Below, piece by piece: positions 34,463-44,601 of a stretch of DNA of 64,000 bases. The notes under the pieces were generated by a model that searched no databases, was not told the origin of the DNA, and saw nothing but the letters and a program-made list of their open reading frames with translations. Location: the NCBI RefSeq assembly GCF_002116695.1, contig NZ_CP020477.1, positions 2,623,464 through 2,687,463 of the forward strand, in the 5' to 3' direction. The DNA comes from Acidianus manzaensis (lineage in GTDB: Archaea > Thermoproteota > Thermoprotei_A > Sulfolobales > Sulfolobaceae). How positions within the stretch are numbered: position 1 is the first letter of the stretch; the number at the start of each line of letters is the position of its first letter. The position numbers were made by a program, and so were the translations under genes.

Positions 34463-36232
34463 CTATTGATACTTTTCTTCGGAGTTTCTACTAGCTATTT
34501 TTCTTAGATTTTCATAATACTTTTTTCCTTTCTTTATAAAGGTAAACAAGTCTACCAGCTCCACCTTATTATTCTCTTCAACTGGTATTAATACCGATAA
34601 GTTAATTCCTTTTTCCTTAGCTGACTTAATTTTTCCTCTTATCGCTTTGAAGTCAAGTAATCCTGGTAAAGGTCTCATAACTGCAAAAATATTTGGAGAT
34701 ATTGTAGAATACTTCTTTTGTAATTCGTATAATTCGTCTGCAGGCAATTTTCCGTAGGAAGTTTTAGCGTCATATATTTCATTCGTAGTAGATACGTAAA
34801 TATCTGGTATTAGTCCTCCTCCTCTTTCTTCTTCTACTTGTATTGAGTTAGGATCGATCTTTTTATTTTCTACTAAATGCTTAATAGTTACTGCTTTCAA
34901 TTGTCTGTGAGTATCACTTTCTTCGCTTTCTTCATTGCTTGGAATATCTAGATAACTATACTTTTCTCTTAACCATTTCCAACTTTTTTCTAAAATTGAA
35001 ATGTAATATCCGTTTACGTCTGGTAAACTACCATATGATAAATTGGAAACAGAAGTTAGACCTGATGCTAAGTATGCTAGAGTTTGTATATCCGCTTTAG
35101 TGAATTTTTCAAAAATTATTTTAGCTGGCTTTTGCGCTATTTTAAGTTGATATTTTTCATATATGCATTTTGGCATTATTATTATAGTAAGCTTATCTCC
35201 TATTAGTGATGTAAATGCTATATTTAATAAATTATCCACAGGGTTATCCTTAGTGTTTTTTATTTCCTCACATAATTCTCTGTCTAATATGAATATTCCA
35301 TCAGCTATTTCTTTTAATTTAATTAAATTTGAATCGGTTGGACTTAAGCCCGAGGAAATTAGCTTGGAATTAAATTGACGCGATTTTATCTCTGCGATTT
35401 CAACTGCAATTCTAGCCAAGGAATATTCTATACCAGCTTTGTATTCATCGTATACTATTACGGTTGGACCTCTACTTGATATGCTATTTAGGATGTCATT
35501 TAATTTATCTATAAATTCTAAATCTGTTTCATCTATATCTGGATTATTGGAATTAGATATAGGGGCTGATTCAAGATTAGAAGTATTGTTGGCTAGAATA
35601 GAAGATGTTTGAGGATTGGTTGGACGAATGTTTTTGGAGAATTCTGGGATTAAAATATCTCCATCTATATACGCAGAAAGTGTTGGAGGCAAAATAAAAT
35701 TAGGCTTTTGAAGATTTATTTTTATTATGTTATTAGAGGACTCATTATTAGATGGTTTAAAGTGTATGGTTGAATCTACTGAGATTGGAATTTTTGGAGG
35801 TGTGAGAAAACTTAACTTTAATCTAGAATTTGGTTTGATCTCAGCTTTATTTATTTTAAATATAGTAGAATCTATTTGGATAGATAAATGACGAGGAGAA
35901 ATAAAAGCTGGTCTAAATTTTTTAATCGGAATAATTGATAATTCTTGAATTTTATTAGCTTCTTTTTCAATCTTTATTTCAACGCTTCTATTACTTTCTG
36001 GCATTGAAGTTTTTGCATTTTGTTCATTTTCTGATATTGAATTGTAATTAGTGTCTTGTTTATGTTCTGGTATAGAACTGTAATTAGTGTTTTGTACATT
36101 GGGAGATAAACTAGGAGTATTTTCCTTCTTTTTATTTATTTTAGATTTTTCTTTTTTATTTTCATTTTCCTCAATATTTTCTTCATTTTCATAATCCTGT
36201 TCATAGTTTTCTTCATTAGTTTTTTCTTTCAT
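34463..36232 (-). CDS. PD-(D/E)XK-like domain protein with decayed P-loop segment, cassette A
   Basis: A 589-residue protein. Residues 1-85 are low-complexity (Glu/Asn/Lys). Residues ~105-200 carry three loose beta repeats (PRHLSIQIDSTI, PPKIPISVDSTI, PPTLSAYIDGDI). Residues ~255-282 (GPTVIVYDEYKAGIEYSL) occupy the place of a P-loop in the 997-residue ATPase family but lack the Walker A glycines and lysine. The C-terminal domain has HRQLKAVTIKHLVENKKI, then PDIYV (476-480), E485-I-Y-D488-A-K490 and SYGKLPADELYEL, a PD-(D/E)XK-like arrangement. The upstream helical gene ends 6 bases before its start, so they form an operon. A DNA- or RNA-cleaving role is inference. Confidence 0.6.
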   Translation of the reverse strand: MKEKTNEENYEQDYENEENIEENENKKEKSKINKKKENTPSLSPNVQNTNYSSIPEHKQDTNYNSISENEQNAKTSMPESNRSVEIKIEKEANKIQELSIIPIKKFRPAFISPRHLSIQIDSTIFKINKAEIKPNSRLKLSFLTPPKIPISVDSTIHFKPSNNESSNNIIKINLQKPNFILPPTLSAYIDGDILIPEFSKNIRPTNPQTSSILANNTSNLESAPISNSNNPDIDETDLEFIDKLNDILNSISSRGPTVIVYDEYKAGIEYSLARIAVEIAEIKSRQFNSKLISSGLSPTDSNLIKLKEIADGIFILDRELCEEIKNTKDNPVDNLLNIAFTSLIGDKLTIIIMPKCIYEKYQLKIAQKPAKIIFEKFTKADIQTLAYLASGLTSVSNLSYGSLPDVNGYYISILEKSWKWLREKYSYLDIPSNEESEESDTHRQLKAVTIKHLVENKKIDPNSIQVEEERGGGLIPDIYVSTTNEIYDAKTSYGKLPADELYELQKKYSTISPNIFAVMRPLPGLLDFKAIRGKIKSAKEKGINLSVLIPVEENNKVELVDLFTFIKKGKKYYENLRKIASRNSEEKYQ

Positions 36233-36238
36233 CTTTCT

Positions 36239-37393
36239 TCACCCTAGTATATCTGAAATACTAACTTCTGATCCAATACTAACTCCTGAGTCTTGGAATT
36301 TCAACAATAAGGGATAATTAGATTCTATTGAAATATATTCATGTGATTGATGTACAGATATGTTTAGAGAAGGATTTAAAAATAATATAAGATTCAAGTT
36401 CTTATCTTTTAAGAGTTCCGTAATATTATACTCCTTATGATAATACCAATTATCATAACAATATTGACTACCTATTCTAACTTTATTATAATAATATCGA
36501 TTACCTATTATAACTCTTACTGATAAATTATTTGAAACAGTAATATCATAGCTAATTATACTTTTAAACATTGTCTTATCTAGGTCAAAAAACTCAGTAT
36601 TTAAAAATGAATTTATAAATGTTTCAAGATCGTTAATTACTTGTTTATTTCTAACTACAGAGAGATAGATTATTCGAAATATCATGTCTGCTATTCTATT
36701 TTTTCCATGAATAAATAATGAAAATCTTGAATCTAAAGATAGGTTGTTTCCAGGCGGAGAAAGTGGTATTTTTTCCATCCCTAAGAAATCTTGAAGAGAC
36801 TTATCATTATATATTTCTGGATATTGTGACTCTAACATTGGTCCTAGTATATGTCTTGTACTCGTTATAACAAAAGAATAATAATTATACATTGGTAAAA
36901 TTTGAATCATACTATTCTCTAGATCTTGAATAGCAGTTCTAAATTGCTCAATATTTGTAATTTCATCTACTGAAGGTATAGTTATTTTTAAAGTTCGAAA
37001 TAATGTTTCCAGATTATATTCAAGATCTTTAAAATTTTTTAGAATAGGATAATTCTCCTTCATAATAGGAATCTTAGAGAAGTCAACATTAATTTTTGAA
37101 TAGTTAGAAAGTGCCTTTGGATCTACATATATTCCATACGACTTCTTAATGATTGAAGCTAGACTATTGGGTACGTATTCTCCTTTTTCGTTGATTCCTC
37201 CAATAAAGAACGGTAGTAGATCTTGATTTATCTTATCTAGAGTTACGCTTCTACTTGTTTCTCTATCTAGATAATTTCCAAATTCATCAAGAGCTTTCAG
37301 ATTAACGTAAATAGGTACAAAGCAATTCTTTATGTAATCTATCCAAGCTTCTTTATTTAACGGACCTTCGGTTTGATACGAGCATTCTTCCAT
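36239..37393 (-). CDS. Helical protein of the duplicated cassette, unit A
   Basis: The 384-residue paralogue of 32573-33664: MEECSYQT, LNKEAWIDYIKNC, LLPFFIGGINEKGEY, GIYVDPKAL and MYNYYSFVITSTRH are shared. It has an insert of about 20 residues in the C-terminal third (RVIIGNRYYYNKVRIG). Function is unknown and no motif of a known family was found. It is the first gene of the operon, so it is needed in at least equal amount to the PD-(D/E)XK-like partner. The strongest conservation is N-terminal and around YNYYSF. Confidence 0.6.
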   Translation of the reverse strand: MEECSYQTEGPLNKEAWIDYIKNCFVPIYVNLKALDEFGNYLDRETSRSVTLDKINQDLLPFFIGGINEKGEYVPNSLASIIKKSYGIYVDPKALSNYSKINVDFSKIPIMKENYPILKNFKDLEYNLETLFRTLKITIPSVDEITNIEQFRTAIQDLENSMIQILPMYNYYSFVITSTRHILGPMLESQYPEIYNDKSLQDFLGMEKIPLSPPGNNLSLDSRFSLFIHGKNRIADMIFRIIYLSVVRNKQVINDLETFINSFLNTEFFDLDKTMFKSIISYDITVSNNLSVRVIIGNRYYYNKVRIGSQYCYDNWYYHKEYNITELLKDKNLNLILFLNPSLNISVHQSHEYISIESNYPLLLKFQDSGVSIGSEVSISDILG

Positions 37394-37452
37394 AAAATCT
37401 CTTTTTTCTTTCTATACTATATAATTATTTCTCTCTATTTTTATTTGCATAG

Positions 37453-37539
37453 TAGTGTGGATAGTATTTGATTACTTAACGCTTACTCTACGACAGTCTG
37501 ATTAAGAGAATTGCATTAATTTTCAGATCTTATAAACTA
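37453..37539 (-). repeat. Short interspersed element, copy 8, present only in cassette A
   Basis: TAGTGTGGATAGTATTTG ... TTATAAACTA, flanked by tttgcatag and cttgaatag (7 of 9 matching). The corresponding site in cassette B is empty. Confidence 0.8.
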
Positions 37540-37693
37540 CTTGAATAGTATATGAAATAATATTAAAAAAGAAATTTTTTATTTATATATTTGAATAAAA
37601 TTTTACTAGTATTTGAACATAAGCGAGCTAACTTCCTACTTAATTTTCATGTAAGTGTAAAATTCTTTAGATAGGCTATTTATCACTATAAGT

Positions 37694-37780
37694 TAGTTCG
37701 CAGAGTATATGGAAATTGAGGTTCTTCTCCTAATTAGACAGCAGTAGAACTAACGTAAAGTATTCAAATAGTACACACTA
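37694..37780 (+). repeat. Short interspersed element, copy 9, with perfect 9-bp target duplication
   Basis: TAGTTCGCAGAGTATATGG ... TACACACTA, flanked on both sides by ACTATAAGT (37685-37693 and 37781-37789). Confidence 0.9.
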
Positions 37781-37858
37781 ACTATAAGTCATCTATTATA
37801 AAAGGAAAAAGAAGGAAGAAAGAGAGAAGAAAACATTCTATTATTTTTCACTTTCCTT

Positions 37859-38908
<1,050 letters not shown>

Positions 38909-39011
38909 AAAATTAGATGAAAGGATAGAATAAAAAAGCTAAGTGAAGACTGTACTTAATTTTATGTGAGTTTTTTCTTAACTTAGATTCACTAATGTGG
39001 AAATCTTATGA

Positions 39012-39102
39012 TAGTGTGTGTATCATTTGAAAACTAGACGATAATTCTATGAATGATTCTAATAAAGAGAATAATCTTAATTTTCAGATTATCCACAATC
39101 TA
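39012..39102 (-). repeat. Short interspersed element, copy 10, with perfect 9-bp target duplication
   Basis: TAGTGTGTGTATCATTTG ... ATCCACAATCTA between two copies of ATCTTATGA (39003-39011 and 39103-39111). Confidence 0.92.
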
Positions 39103-39148
39103 ATCTTATGATCGTAAAATTGAAGAATTCTTCTGTTTAATCTGTATT

Positions 39149-39234
39149 TAGTTTGTGTATCTGAAAATTGAAGTTCTTCTCTTAATCAGACAATCGTTGA
39201 ATCTGCGTAAAGTATTCAACTAATACATATACTA
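39149..39234 (+). repeat. Short interspersed element, copy 11
   Basis: TAGTTTGTGTATCTGAAAA ... ACATATACTA, in inverted orientation 46 bases from copy 10. Confidence 0.75.
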
Positions 39235-39347
39235 TTATTTTAGTTCATTTGTCTTAGATTATAAAATTATCAAAGTCTTCTCTTAAATTCTCTTTATTCA
39301 AAGAAAAGATAGATTTTCTAGTCCTTTCTGGCCAGCATTAAGTATTA

Positions 39348-39431
39348 TCACTGTAAATCATGTTGAACCTCTTTCATTTTTCTGCTTTGTATTCTTCTAA
39401 AGTTAATTCTTCTTATTTCTTCTACTTCCAT
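39348..39431 (-). pseudogene. 27-codon gene start behind tandem operators, probably truncated
   Basis: MEVEEIRRINFRRIQSRKMK... then a stop. The start is close behind a TATA-like ctttttaaac and two strong palindromes. The length is too short for a usual protein; it looks like the surviving 5' end of a regulated gene such as an antitoxin or repressor, but the family is not recognisable. Confidence 0.4.
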
Positions 39432-39447
39432 GTGGGGGTTTAAAAAG

Positions 39448-39501
39448 CTGTCAAACGCCATTTGACAGTCTTACGTATATCTGTCAAATAGTATTTGACA
39501 G
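39448..39501. promoter_or_regulatory. Two identical-arm palindromic operators TGTCAAA-N5-TTTGACA
   Basis: CTGTCAAA-cgcca-TTTGACAG (39448-39468) and CTGTCAAA-tagta-TTTGACAG (39481-39501). The arms are identical, the centres differ, and the centre-to-centre distance is 33 bases (about three helical turns). They lie just upstream of the small leftward frame at 39348-39431. Confidence 0.8.
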
Positions 39502-39553
39502 TCCTTATTCAGAAAGCTTAGAGTAAAAATCTTGTTCTGCATATTAATTTATG

Positions 39554-39630
39554 TAGTGTTTTATTACTTAACGCTGATCTACGACAGTCTGATTTAGAGA
39601 GGAATCCAATTTTCAGAATAGGCTATCTGC
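39554..39630 (-). repeat. Short interspersed element, copy 12 (right end degraded)
   Basis: TAGTGTTTTATTACTTAACGC ... ATTTTCAGAATAGG; the final CCACAAACTA is missing. Confidence 0.6.
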
Positions 39631-39671
39631 ATAACCTAAGAACGCATAAAGTAGCAAAGCAGATAAGCATA

Positions 39672-39693
39672 AATTTTCCGGTGGCGGAAAATT
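39672..39693. promoter_or_regulatory. Palindromic operator before the ATPase pseudogene
   Basis: AATTTTCCG-gtgg-CGGAAAATT: nine paired bases directly in front of the dead start codon. It holds the same position as the TTACGGTACCGTAA operators of the intact paralogue but has a different sequence. Confidence 0.7.
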
Positions 39694-40853
39694 CTCTTTG
39701 ACCTAAGACCTAAAACAGAGAGGAAGGATCTTTTTGATAGGGAGAAGGAGTTATCTCTGTTAGAGGACGTGATTCTTCATAAGGATTTTGCTTCTGTAGT
39801 AGGTGTAAGAAGGATAGGAAAAACCAGTCTAGTTAGAGTATCTTTTAACGATTTGAAAGATAATATAATTCCTCTTAGCATAAATTTAGGAAGACTTAAT
39901 GGAAAAAATTATTCGGTTGAGGATTTTAGTAGGTTGTTTTTAGAAGGAGTTACAGATTTAATTAAAAATTATACTTTTGTGGTAAAATTGCCAGAATAAT
40001 TGGAAATAGGTTAGGAATAGATGAGAAAGATATTTTAGAAACTAATTGGGCAAAAATTGGGATAAATCTGAAAAATTTTAAAAGTGATGATGTTAATGAA
40101 ATAATTAGAGAGTTAGATAGACTAAGTAAGGACAATAAAAGGATCCTGGTTTTGTTTTTTGACGAATTTCAAAATATAAAAAAAGTTAATATAAATTATG
40201 GTTCTTTGCTTCACGATATTTTTGATTGGTGTGATAACACTACTGTGGTGGTTTCTGGAAGTATTGTAGGTATGATGGAAGAAGTGCTGAAACAAGTTGA
40301 GGAGGAAAAACCTTTTTACGGAAGGAATTTTATCAGAATTGAATTAGATAAATTTGAAAGGGAAAAGTCTAAAGAATTTTTGCTTAAGGGATTTGAGGAA
40401 GAGAAAGTCAAAATTGATAATCAGACATTAGAAAAAGCGTTGAAGTATTTTGATGGTATCCCAGGATGGTTAGCGTTATTTGGAAGGAGTTATTCTTATT
40501 CTGTTAAACATGGATCAAAAGTTGAATTAAAACTCATTTTAAGAGAAGCGTCTAAACAGGAGGCGAAAGAATTTACTAACTTTTTGAAAGTTTCAAATTC
40601 TCCCAATAGATATGCAGGGATAATCTTAGCTTTAGGAAGTTTGAAGAAGGCTCGTTTAAAGGAAATAAGGGATTACGTTTCAACCGTTTTGAAAGATAAT
40701 GTAAGAGAATCTAGGGTAAAGGAATTAATAGACACTTTGATAACTTATGGCTTTGCGAGAAAGATTAGCACTGGAGTTTATTCTTTGCCTGAAGATTTGC
40801 CTACGAAGTTGGGGTTAGTTCATTCAGCAAAAAGGTGGATAAAGAAGAAATAA
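39691..40853 (+). pseudogene. Frameshifted archaeal AAA ATPase
   Basis: This is a relative of the intact ATPase at 16209-17381. The first part (LRPKTERKDLFDREKEL, Walker A GVRRIGKTS) is readable from 39691, where ATT stands in place of the expected ATG. At about 39983 one base is missing (TFVVKLPE-stop instead of TF.GKIARIIGN). The rest (Walker B ILVLFFDEFQ, VSGS, DGIPGWLALFG, winged-helix end) continues in another frame to 40853. Both lesions point to a dead gene, though a start at the GTG 39769 with programmed frameshifting cannot be excluded by reading alone. Confidence 0.8.
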
Positions 40854-40864
40854 CTTCTTGGATT

Positions 40865-40934
40865 ACTTTGTGTATCTGAAAATTTAGGCAATTCTCTAAA
40901 TCAGACAGCATTAATATATGTTATTCAAATACTA
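40865..40934 (+). repeat. Short interspersed element, copy 13 (shortened)
   Basis: TACTTTGTGTATCTGAAAAT ... TATTCAAATACTA, lacking part of the GCGTTAA block. Confidence 0.6.
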
Positions 40935-41032
40935 ATTGTAGATAAAAAATTTTGAAGTACGCATAAATTTCAGAATTTTGATAAGATAATCAAAACTCTT
41001 TGGGTACTTTCTAAAATTTATGAAAAATACAT

Positions 41033-41114
41033 TAGTGTGTACCGTTGAATACTTAACGCTTATTTTACGACTGTCTGATTTAGAGAAAAACCTCAATTTC
41101 CAGATCACAAACTA
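41033..41114 (-). repeat. Short interspersed element, copy 14, with perfect 9-bp target duplication
   Basis: TAGTGTGTACCGTTGAATAC ... GATCACAAACTA between two copies of AAAATACAT (41024-41032 and 41115-41123). Confidence 0.92.
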
Positions 41115-41168
41115 AAAATACATGAGTTTTGATTCAACTATATCCTTATTTTGTTTTAATGAAAATAA

Positions 41169-41233
41169 CACAAATTAAAACTTAAGAGTAAATTAAACTA
41201 AGAAAATAACATTTGTGAGAGAGTAGGTAATGT
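41169..41233. repeat. Degenerate ~65-base element shared with 24431-24492
   Basis: Both contain aaattaaaacttaaga, then taaatt.aa and an acatt.gtg..ta.g...at segment. Too diverged to define ends. Confidence 0.4.
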
Positions 41234-41266
41234 ATGTGATAATATACGGACCTACTCTCCCATAAC

Positions 41267-41824
41267 CTAACATATATCCATTCCGTATTCGAAGTTTGCT
41301 TTTGAATTTCTTAACAGCGGTAATTTACCATCTTTTTCTGATATTATAACTTCGGTAGTAGGCCATTTGACGTTTATTTCCGGATCATTCCACGCTATTC
41401 CTGAATCATGGTCTTTAGAAAATTCTCTAGTTACGAAATAGATTACGTGAGAGTCCTCTAAAGCTAGAAAACCATGAGCGAAACCTGATGGAATCCAAAA
41501 GAGTTTTCCTGGAGTTAGTTCTGCGTGCACCCATTTTTTATACGTTGGTGATCCTTTTCTCAAATCTACTGCTACGTCGAAGATTTTTCCTGAAGTTACG
41601 GTAACTAGTTTTCCTTGAGGAACTGGCATTAATTGGAAATGAAGTCCTCTGATTACTCCTTTTTTAGAATAGGAATGATTGAATTGGACAAAATGGCATG
41701 GTATGTATTCGTGGAAATCGCTTTCTTTATATATTTCTTCGAAATAACCTCTATTATCTGAAAATTGTTTAGCTTCGATTAAAATTACTTCTGGTATGCT
41801 CGTTCTGGAGAAATTAAATGGCAT
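41267..41824 (-). CDS. rfbC: dTDP-4-dehydrorhamnose 3,5-epimerase
   Basis: Starting at the ATG 41824 (MPFNFSRTSIPEVILIEAKQ), the 185-residue protein has the RmlC cupin layout. It shows the catalytic His in VIRGLHFQ, then QGKLVTVTSGKIFDVAVDLRKGSPTY, the substrate-contacting FWIPSGFAHGFLALED and the C-terminal IAWNDPEINVKWP. It converts dTDP-4-keto-6-deoxyglucose to dTDP-4-keto-L-rhamnose, step three of the pathway. The frame is open to 41890, but the extra 22 residues (MRGFFPRMALLKFF...) do not occur in the family. The gene stands alone, flanked on both sides by short interspersed elements. Confidence 0.92.
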   Translation of the reverse strand: MPFNFSRTSIPEVILIEAKQFSDNRGYFEEIYKESDFHEYIPCHFVQFNHSYSKKGVIRGLHFQLMPVPQGKLVTVTSGKIFDVAVDLRKGSPTYKKWVHAELTPGKLFWIPSGFAHGFLALEDSHVIYFVTREFSKDHDSGIAWNDPEINVKWPTTEVIISEKDGKLPLLRNSKANFEYGMDIC

Positions 41825-41926
41825 GACCTTTTCTTTTTTCCGCAATATAAAAAATTTTAGTAAAGCCATGCGTGGGAAAAACCCGCGCACGAGAACATGC
41901 TATTTGAAATAAATGTAATTATTTGA

Positions 41927-42006
41927 TAGTTTTTGTGTATCCGAAAAATTTGGCTTTCTTTAATCAGACAGTCATTAATAAGCGTAAAGTACTCAACGGT
42001 ACACTA
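41927..42006 (+). repeat. Short interspersed element, copy 15
   Basis: TAGTTTTTGTGTATCCG ... GGTACACTA, flanked by attatttga and attattcgg (partly decayed target duplication). Confidence 0.75.
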
Positions 42007-42545
42007 ATTATTCGGTTTATTTTTGAAAATATCTTTAATTAATAAAGATAAATTTCTTTGTAAGAGTAAACAAACGAAGTGTGAATCTTTCTATAGCAAA
42101 GTATATATTAAAGGAAGAAATAAATAATCTATATTGAACTCTATAAGCGTGGAGTTTGTCATCTCTTCATTTAAAACTTTCATATTATGAGTTGAAATAC
42201 TTATGTAAAATTAAAAATTTTTAGAAATTTAGAGTAAAAAAATGAAAACCTTTTACTATACAACGCAATTATTTTAATAATCGTTTTCTCAATTACTAAG
42301 ATTTAATTTAAAAAAGGTATTTTTATATTAGTTTATGGAGTAGCTGAGAATAAGGTTCTCTTTATATGGTATAGAATTATCGTCTAGTTTTCAAGTACGC
42401 ACTTTTATCTTAGAAAAATAAAGAGTTAGAATACTTGAGAGAAATTAAAAAGGGAGGAAAAAAGAAAAGACGAAGAAGAATAATAAAATAAAGGAGGAGA
42501 GAAAAAAGCAAAAAACACACAAAAAAGTCTTTCTTCTTCTTTTAT
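42007..42545. other. Spacer with one worn interspersed element
   Basis: A degraded copy (16) of the short interspersed element can be traced at 42329-42402 (TAGTTTATGGAGTAGCTG ... AAGTACGCACT). The rest is A+T-rich with no gene. Confidence 0.4.
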
Positions 42546-44510
42546 TTAGCTTTTCTTGAATTCTTTACTGAACTCTTCTAATGCTTCTCTTATCTCTTCT
42601 ACTGAAGCTTCATCTTCTAAAGTAGATACATCCCCAACTTCACTATTAGTAGCTACAGCTCTTATTACCCTCCTCATTATTTTCCCTGACCTGGTTTTAG
42701 GTAATTTTCCTACAAAATATACTTCATTGACTGAAGCTATTGGACCTACTTTCTCTCTTACAGTATTTATTATCTCTTTCTTTAACTCTTCACTTGGAGA
42801 ATTTCCTTGCCTCAAAATCACAAAAGCAATAGGAACTTCTCCTTTTACCGGATCGCTTACTCCTATCACCGCTGCCTCAGCCACAGCGGGATGTTCAATT
42901 AAAGCAGATTCCAACTCATAAGTTCCTAGCCTATGACCAGAAACTTTTATGACTTCATCCGCCCTTCCTAAAATCCAGAAGTATCCATCTTCATCCTTTA
43001 CAGCGTAATCTCCGGCGTAGAACATTCCAGGGAACTTACTCCAATAAACTTGAACATACCTCTGCGGATCCTTATAAATTGTCAAAGGCATTCCTGGCCA
43101 TGGATTCTTCAAAACTAAATATCCTCTTTCACCTCTTGCCTTCTCATTCCCATTATCATCTACCACGTCAGCTTCAACTCCAGGTATTGGCATTCCATTG
43201 CTTCCAGGCTTCATAGGAATCATCAAATATCCTGGTAGATTAGAAATCATAATTCCACCAGTCTCAGTCATCCACCATGTAGAACCAAAAGGAATTTCAC
43301 CATTTCCTACGTTCTTGTAAAACCATTCAAAAGCTTCAGGATTAATAGGTTCTCCAACTGAATGCATTACTCTAACTGATGATGTATCATGCTTCTTTAC
43401 CCATTCTTCCCCATATTTCATGAAACTCCTTATTGCAGTAGGAGAAGTGTAAAGGACAGATACTTTATATTTTTCTATTATTGAAGCCCACCTGTCAGGC
43501 TGAGGATAATCTAAAGCACCTTCATACATTACCTCTGTAGCACCTTCTAATAAAGGACCAAAAACAATGTAAGAATGCCCAGTAACCCAACCTATGTCAG
43601 CAGTACACCAGTATACATCCTCATCCCTAATATCGAAAACCCAATTCATTGTCCCATGAAGTAAAGTTAAATACCCGCCAGTATCGTGCACAATACCTTT
43701 TGGTTTACCAGTAGTTCCTGACGTATAAAGAATGTAAAGAGGATCTTCAGACTTCATTCTTTCTGGTTCAACGTAAGTTTGAGGAATATCGCGAATCAAA
43801 TCATCAAAATAATAATCCCTACCTTCTTTCATATTTACTTGACTTCCAGTTCTTCTAACTACTATAACGTTTTTCACAGTGGGTGATTTCTCCACAGCTT
43901 TATCCGTGATTCCTTTCAAGTCAATTATTTTACCTCTCCTATAACCACCATCCGCAGTTATCACAACTTTAGCTTCAGAGTCATTTATCCTAGAAGCTAA
44001 TGCATCAGAACTAAAACCAGAAAATATGACAGTAAATACTACACCTAACCTAGCCGCTGCTAACATAAAAATGGGCAATTCAGGAATCATAGGTAAGTAT
44101 ATTGCTATAGCATCTCCTTTTCTTAACTTCATCTTTTCCCTTAGCATATAAGCTACTCTATTAACTTCAAAATATAAGTCAGCATAACTTAACTCTTTCG
44201 TTGTTCCATCTTCTCCTTCCCAAATTATTGCAACCTTATTTCTTTTCCAAGAATTATAATGCCTATCAACTGTTAAATAGGAAGCATTCAATTCTCCACC
44301 AACAAACCACTTATAGAAAGGAGGATTAGAATCGTCTATCGCTTTATCCCATTTCTTATACCAATAAAGCTGTGATGCAACACCTTCCCAAAATCTAACG
44401 TAGTCCTTTACAGTAGTTTCATGAATTTTTTCATAAGTTTCTTCATCAACTAAGTTATTTAACTTAGGTTTTATTTTTGTTTCAAAAGGAAGAGCCCACG
44501 TAACAGACAT
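42546..44510 (-). CDS. acs: Acetate-CoA ligase (acetyl-CoA synthetase, AMP-forming)
   Basis: From ATG 44510 (MSVTWALPFETKIKPK) the protein is 654 residues, the usual Acs length. It has the ATP-binding YTSGTTGKPKGIVHDTGG, the acetyl-pocket WWMTETGG, GHRLGTYELESALIEHPAV and the C-terminal LPKTRSGKIMRRVIRAV, in which the SGK lysine is catalytic. It activates acetate, and perhaps propionate, to the CoA thioester. The frame extends to 44543, but the added MFIIIIIKYFI is not part of the family. The gene is divergent from a GPR1/FUN34/YaaH transporter 91 bases away, a natural acetate-uptake pair. Confidence 0.93.
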   Translation of the reverse strand: MSVTWALPFETKIKPKLNNLVDEETYEKIHETTVKDYVRFWEGVASQLYWYKKWDKAIDDSNPPFYKWFVGGELNASYLTVDRHYNSWKRNKVAIIWEGEDGTTKELSYADLYFEVNRVAYMLREKMKLRKGDAIAIYLPMIPELPIFMLAAARLGVVFTVIFSGFSSDALASRINDSEAKVVITADGGYRRGKIIDLKGITDKAVEKSPTVKNVIVVRRTGSQVNMKEGRDYYFDDLIRDIPQTYVEPERMKSEDPLYILYTSGTTGKPKGIVHDTGGYLTLLHGTMNWVFDIRDEDVYWCTADIGWVTGHSYIVFGPLLEGATEVMYEGALDYPQPDRWASIIEKYKVSVLYTSPTAIRSFMKYGEEWVKKHDTSSVRVMHSVGEPINPEAFEWFYKNVGNGEIPFGSTWWMTETGGIMISNLPGYLMIPMKPGSNGMPIPGVEADVVDDNGNEKARGERGYLVLKNPWPGMPLTIYKDPQRYVQVYWSKFPGMFYAGDYAVKDEDGYFWILGRADEVIKVSGHRLGTYELESALIEHPAVAEAAVIGVSDPVKGEVPIAFVILRQGNSPSEELKKEIINTVREKVGPIASVNEVYFVGKLPKTRSGKIMRRVIRAVATNSEVGDVSTLEDEASVEEIREALEEFSKEFKKS

Positions 44511-44601
44511 AATAAAATATTTTATAATGATAATAATAAACATTTCTAATGTTTAGAGATTATAGAAAGTTTTAAAAATTAGAAACCGAACAAATTTTAA
44601 T
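44511..44601. promoter_or_regulatory. Divergent promoter of acs and the acetate transporter
   Basis: On the right-hand strand the TATA-like agttttaaaaatt (about 44568-44580) lies ~25 bases before the transporter ATG, implying a leaderless mRNA. TATA-like runs for acs lie around 44515-44560. Confidence 0.5.

Larger units (their letters stand above)
34220..37789. repeat. Tandem cassette duplication, unit A
   Basis: Second ~3.5-kb unit with the same order as 30500-33949. It is longer mainly because of one additional short interspersed element (37453-37539). Confidence 0.75.

Noticed and set aside
41825..41890. Upstream start for rfbC
   Set aside because: The 22 extra residues are not found in RmlC proteins and the ATG at 41824 fits the family start.
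44511..44543. Upstream start for acs (MFIIIIIKYFI...)
   Set aside because: The added residues are hydrophobic and absent from the Acs family; the ATG at 44510 gives the standard N-terminus.
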